A stretch of DNA of 60,000 nt from Polytrichum commune (Eukaryota; Streptophyta; Polytrichopsida; Polytrichales; Polytrichaceae): positions 31,547,501 through 31,607,500 of the forward strand of contig OX485805.1 of the NCBI GenBank assembly GCA_950295325.1. Reading direction: 5' to 3'. The notes under the pieces are model-generated. The model was not told where the DNA came from and searched no databases. It saw only the letters and a program-made list of their open reading frames with translations. The position numbers were made by a program, and so were the translations under genes. Positions 57,606 to 60,000 of the stretch are shown piece after piece (the first letter of the stretch is position 1; each line of letters opens with the position of its first letter).

Positions 57606-59644
57606 CCACACCATAGCGAAATTGCTGCATGTTGGAGGAGCACGGACGTCAGCTACTGGCGCGTGCAACTGCAGTATGTACCAGGGAATGATGGCGGGTG
57701 TGTGGGAATAGGGCCCTTGGGGAAGGGGGGGGGGGGGGATTGTGTTCCCGTGTGAATGTGAGAGGGGGAGTGGGGTGACAGAAGAGAGTGAGCACATATG
57801 AGCATGGTACAAGGTGCTAAGTATATGCTCATTTGTGCTCATTCTCTTCCTGTCGCGCCTCTCTTTCCTTGTGGAGTTTAGCCAGTCGTATAGGTCTGTG
57901 GTTGGCACCCGTAAGTAAGGATGTGCAGTATTGACTCATGTTGTGGTATCTGTTGTAATTCTGTGAGGTGTCGGCGAGCTCGAGCAAAGTAGCAACGAGC
58001 GGAAGTGGAAACCACGTCATGTATGACGCTGATTGTGATGACCCAGCAAGCTGACAACCCGCGAATTTGTCAGCGCTGTATTTAACTTCGCTTTTTTTCA
58101 TTCGCTGACATCTGACATATGCAACATTCCTTCGCGCAACGGTATGATTCGCCAGCTAGCTCAGCTCCTTAGCGGATTAGAGCTCCACGCAATGAATCTG
58201 CTCATCATGTAGCATGCGCTAAGAGATTCCGATTGCACCTAAAGGGGACCTAAAGCGGCATCTGGTCGTACAGGAACCCTTGAATCGAGAGATTTCTTAT
58301 CCTGGTTCACCGTGTTCCGTGTTCCGTCTGAGGTTTCTCTGCGCTCACTTGCGGGAGGAAAATGGTTCAAGAGTTCGATCTTCACAGTAGGTACCTCGGG
58401 TAATCCATGTGTGAATTGACGCATTAGCGAAGCCACTGTAGATCCGGAAGACTCTGTTTGAATGTTAGCCAGATGTGTGCATCAACTGGCGATGCACGGA
58501 AGATGACATTCGATGTGACAAGCTTATTCCTGCCGTTTTGGAAAAGTCGACGACTTAGGGATGAGTCACGTGCATCGCCAAGTTCAATGTTAAAAGCAGC
58601 CAGGAGCGGCTCTAGTGTAGTCGTGCACAAAGTCGCTTTTTCTCTTCATTGTAGTAAAATCTCCATCCCTGCAGCACAGTCGATAAGGATATATCCATAT
58701 ACCATTTCCATCTAGTTCTATTCCTCGGCAGTTCTTGCAACCAAGGCGTGTCTCATTTGTCAGGGCTCTCGGCATGCTAGTCTTCTACGAGTAACAGCTT
58801 GATACACTTGCTTTCTACATGTGTGACCCCATTCAGTGTGCGCTAAACAAACAATTATGAAAAATTTCGAGAATTTGTTGATGAGACGATTAAGTTCTCA
58901 TTACGTAATGCTGGTCCTGCATCACAGCACCAGCTGCCGATTATTATAACAGGAGCCTCACATCGCTATTCTTCATTCGAACCTCACAAGAGATCCTCTT
59001 ATGTCGCGGTTATAAACCGTCGAATGTGTAAGTTGTATAGCCAGGAAAGTTCTGTCGATCTGCCTACACTCCGTTTCCATTTCCCTCTCTTCTTTTCTTT
59101 GTTAGTCAATGTACATATTTCCTCAGGAATAGAGTAACATTGTAAGCGAATGACGCGTTGAAACGTAGTATGGACGAATCCTACACGTTTTATTTTCTAC
59201 AGCCTCATCCGGTATCGTGCCATTAACGGTATGTATGTGCACGTGAAAATGGCAAAAACTAGAGCTCTAGAGTCACTAAGTCTGTATCGAATGGAAAGAA
59301 GATGACGAAGATTTCCCTTCTCGTACGTGGTAAGGTTAGAGAGCGAGGTTCTTCGTAAATGACCTCGAAACTGGAGAGAAAAGATGTGAAAGACGTCTCA
59401 GTATCAGCCTTCAGTTTGGAATGAAGATACTTCTTTACAAGGTCGCGAGGCACGGAATTGTTGTAGACCGAATAGGGCCTGGTTTCCTAAGATTTCAATC
59501 CACGTTAGGCCCCGTCCCTGTGCCTCCGTGCCTCCGTGCCTCGAAGTAAGGATGCAACCAGTTTTTTAAGAACTTGTGTCATCTGGTGAGTTGTTCCTGT
59601 TTGTCCTAGATTTCAGTATACTACGTAAGCCTCTTCAGATATGT
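57606..59644. other. GC-richer, low-repeat region without an identified gene
   Basis: No transposon signatures are visible, and sequence complexity is higher than in the rest of the window. A run of about 14 G is at 57726-57739. Short frames (for example minus 58239-58436 and 59259-59453) could be exons but match nothing recognised. Confidence 0.35.
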
Positions 59645-59727
59645 GGCCTGCAGTTCAAATCAAATGACTGAAGGTGCAAAGGATCAAGCCTATTAAAACC
59701 TTAGTCATATGATTTGAACTGCAGGCC
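59645..59727. repeat. 83-bp hairpin with 25-bp arms
   Basis: The left arm GGCCTGCAGTTCAAATCAAA plus TGACT (59645-59669) pairs with 59703-59727 with one mismatch across 25 positions; the loop is 33 bp. The size is like a small plant miRNA or siRNA precursor, or a tiny MITE. It is surrounded by unique-looking sequence. Confidence 0.75.
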
Positions 59728-60000
59728 GCTTTGTGTCCTTTCTTCGATGAGTTCGAAGGATGGCAGTTAAGCTGAAACACTTTGTTGTCTGTTCTCGTCA
59801 CGATAAGACACAAGCACGCTTACTGTTTTTCTTGCTGGATTTGACTGCTTTGTTTTGTGGTCGGGCTCTCAACCTGAATGGTCTTACGCATCTCAGAACT
59901 GCTTACTTTGGGCTCGCGGAGACGGTACATTCGATATGGAGCAGGTTCCTTTGCTCAGGTTGTTCAACCCTCTCGTCTTTGGTTGGTTAAGATGGACTAG

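Noticed and set aside
58140-58230. tRNA-like A-box (GCTAGCTCAGCTCC...GATTAGAGC)
   Set aside because: No B-box (GGTTCGAATCC-like) or closing acceptor stem could be found at the right distance.

Overview
The window is nuclear DNA of a land plant. The evidence is split genes with GT-AG introns, an L1-type LINE with the plant-style C-terminal zinc-finger (zf-RVT) region, a short run of plant-type telomere repeat (TTTAGGG), and many MITEs of plant-type superfamilies. The exact lineage cannot be fixed from the sequence. The window is gene-poor and repeat-rich. I see no operon, CRISPR array, ribosomal RNA or convincing tRNA.

Genes: one protein-coding gene is solid, a four-exon G-patch/DUF4187 protein of the GPATCH11 (CCDC75) family at 2359-4754, plus strand. 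The left edge (1-1174) holds the end of an unrecognised coding region with an internally duplicated motif and a second, possibly linked, coding block. The right edge (about 57.0-60 kb) looks least repetitive. It has two G-boxes and a TATA-like site ahead of a short possible start exon, and a strong 83-bp hairpin near 59.7 kb.

Repeats by region: 9.1-10.9 kb is an array of eight copies of a ~225-bp satellite. 17.6-23.3 kb is a LINE-rich block: a 3.6-kb 5'-truncated L1 with a 12-bp target-site duplication (TSD) and one in-frame stop, several tiny 5'-truncated copies of the same LINE tail with their own TSDs, and a piece of a second LINE type. 24-53 kb is a mosaic of short DNA elements: two hAT-like MITE families with 8-bp TSDs (MITE-1, ~410-560 bp; MITE-2, ~200-240 bp), a PIF/Harbinger-like family with TAA/TTA duplications, and one pogo/Emigrant-like element flanked by TA. 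A dispersed repeat (R1) recurs at least nine times. A degraded L1 at 54.5-56.5 kb is split by a MITE-1 copy.

The most informative observations are nested insertions that can be read base by base from TSDs. MITE-2 has inserted into older copies of itself at two places (25.2 and 52.4 kb) and directly beside one at 40.5 kb. MITE-1 has inserted into R1 and into a LINE. The tandem repeat inside intron 1 of the G-patch gene runs up to the splice acceptor. Long G or C tracts recur at what appears to be the same point of R1. No new multi-gene system is evident. Repeat boundaries without a stated TSD are approximate, because they were aligned by eye.
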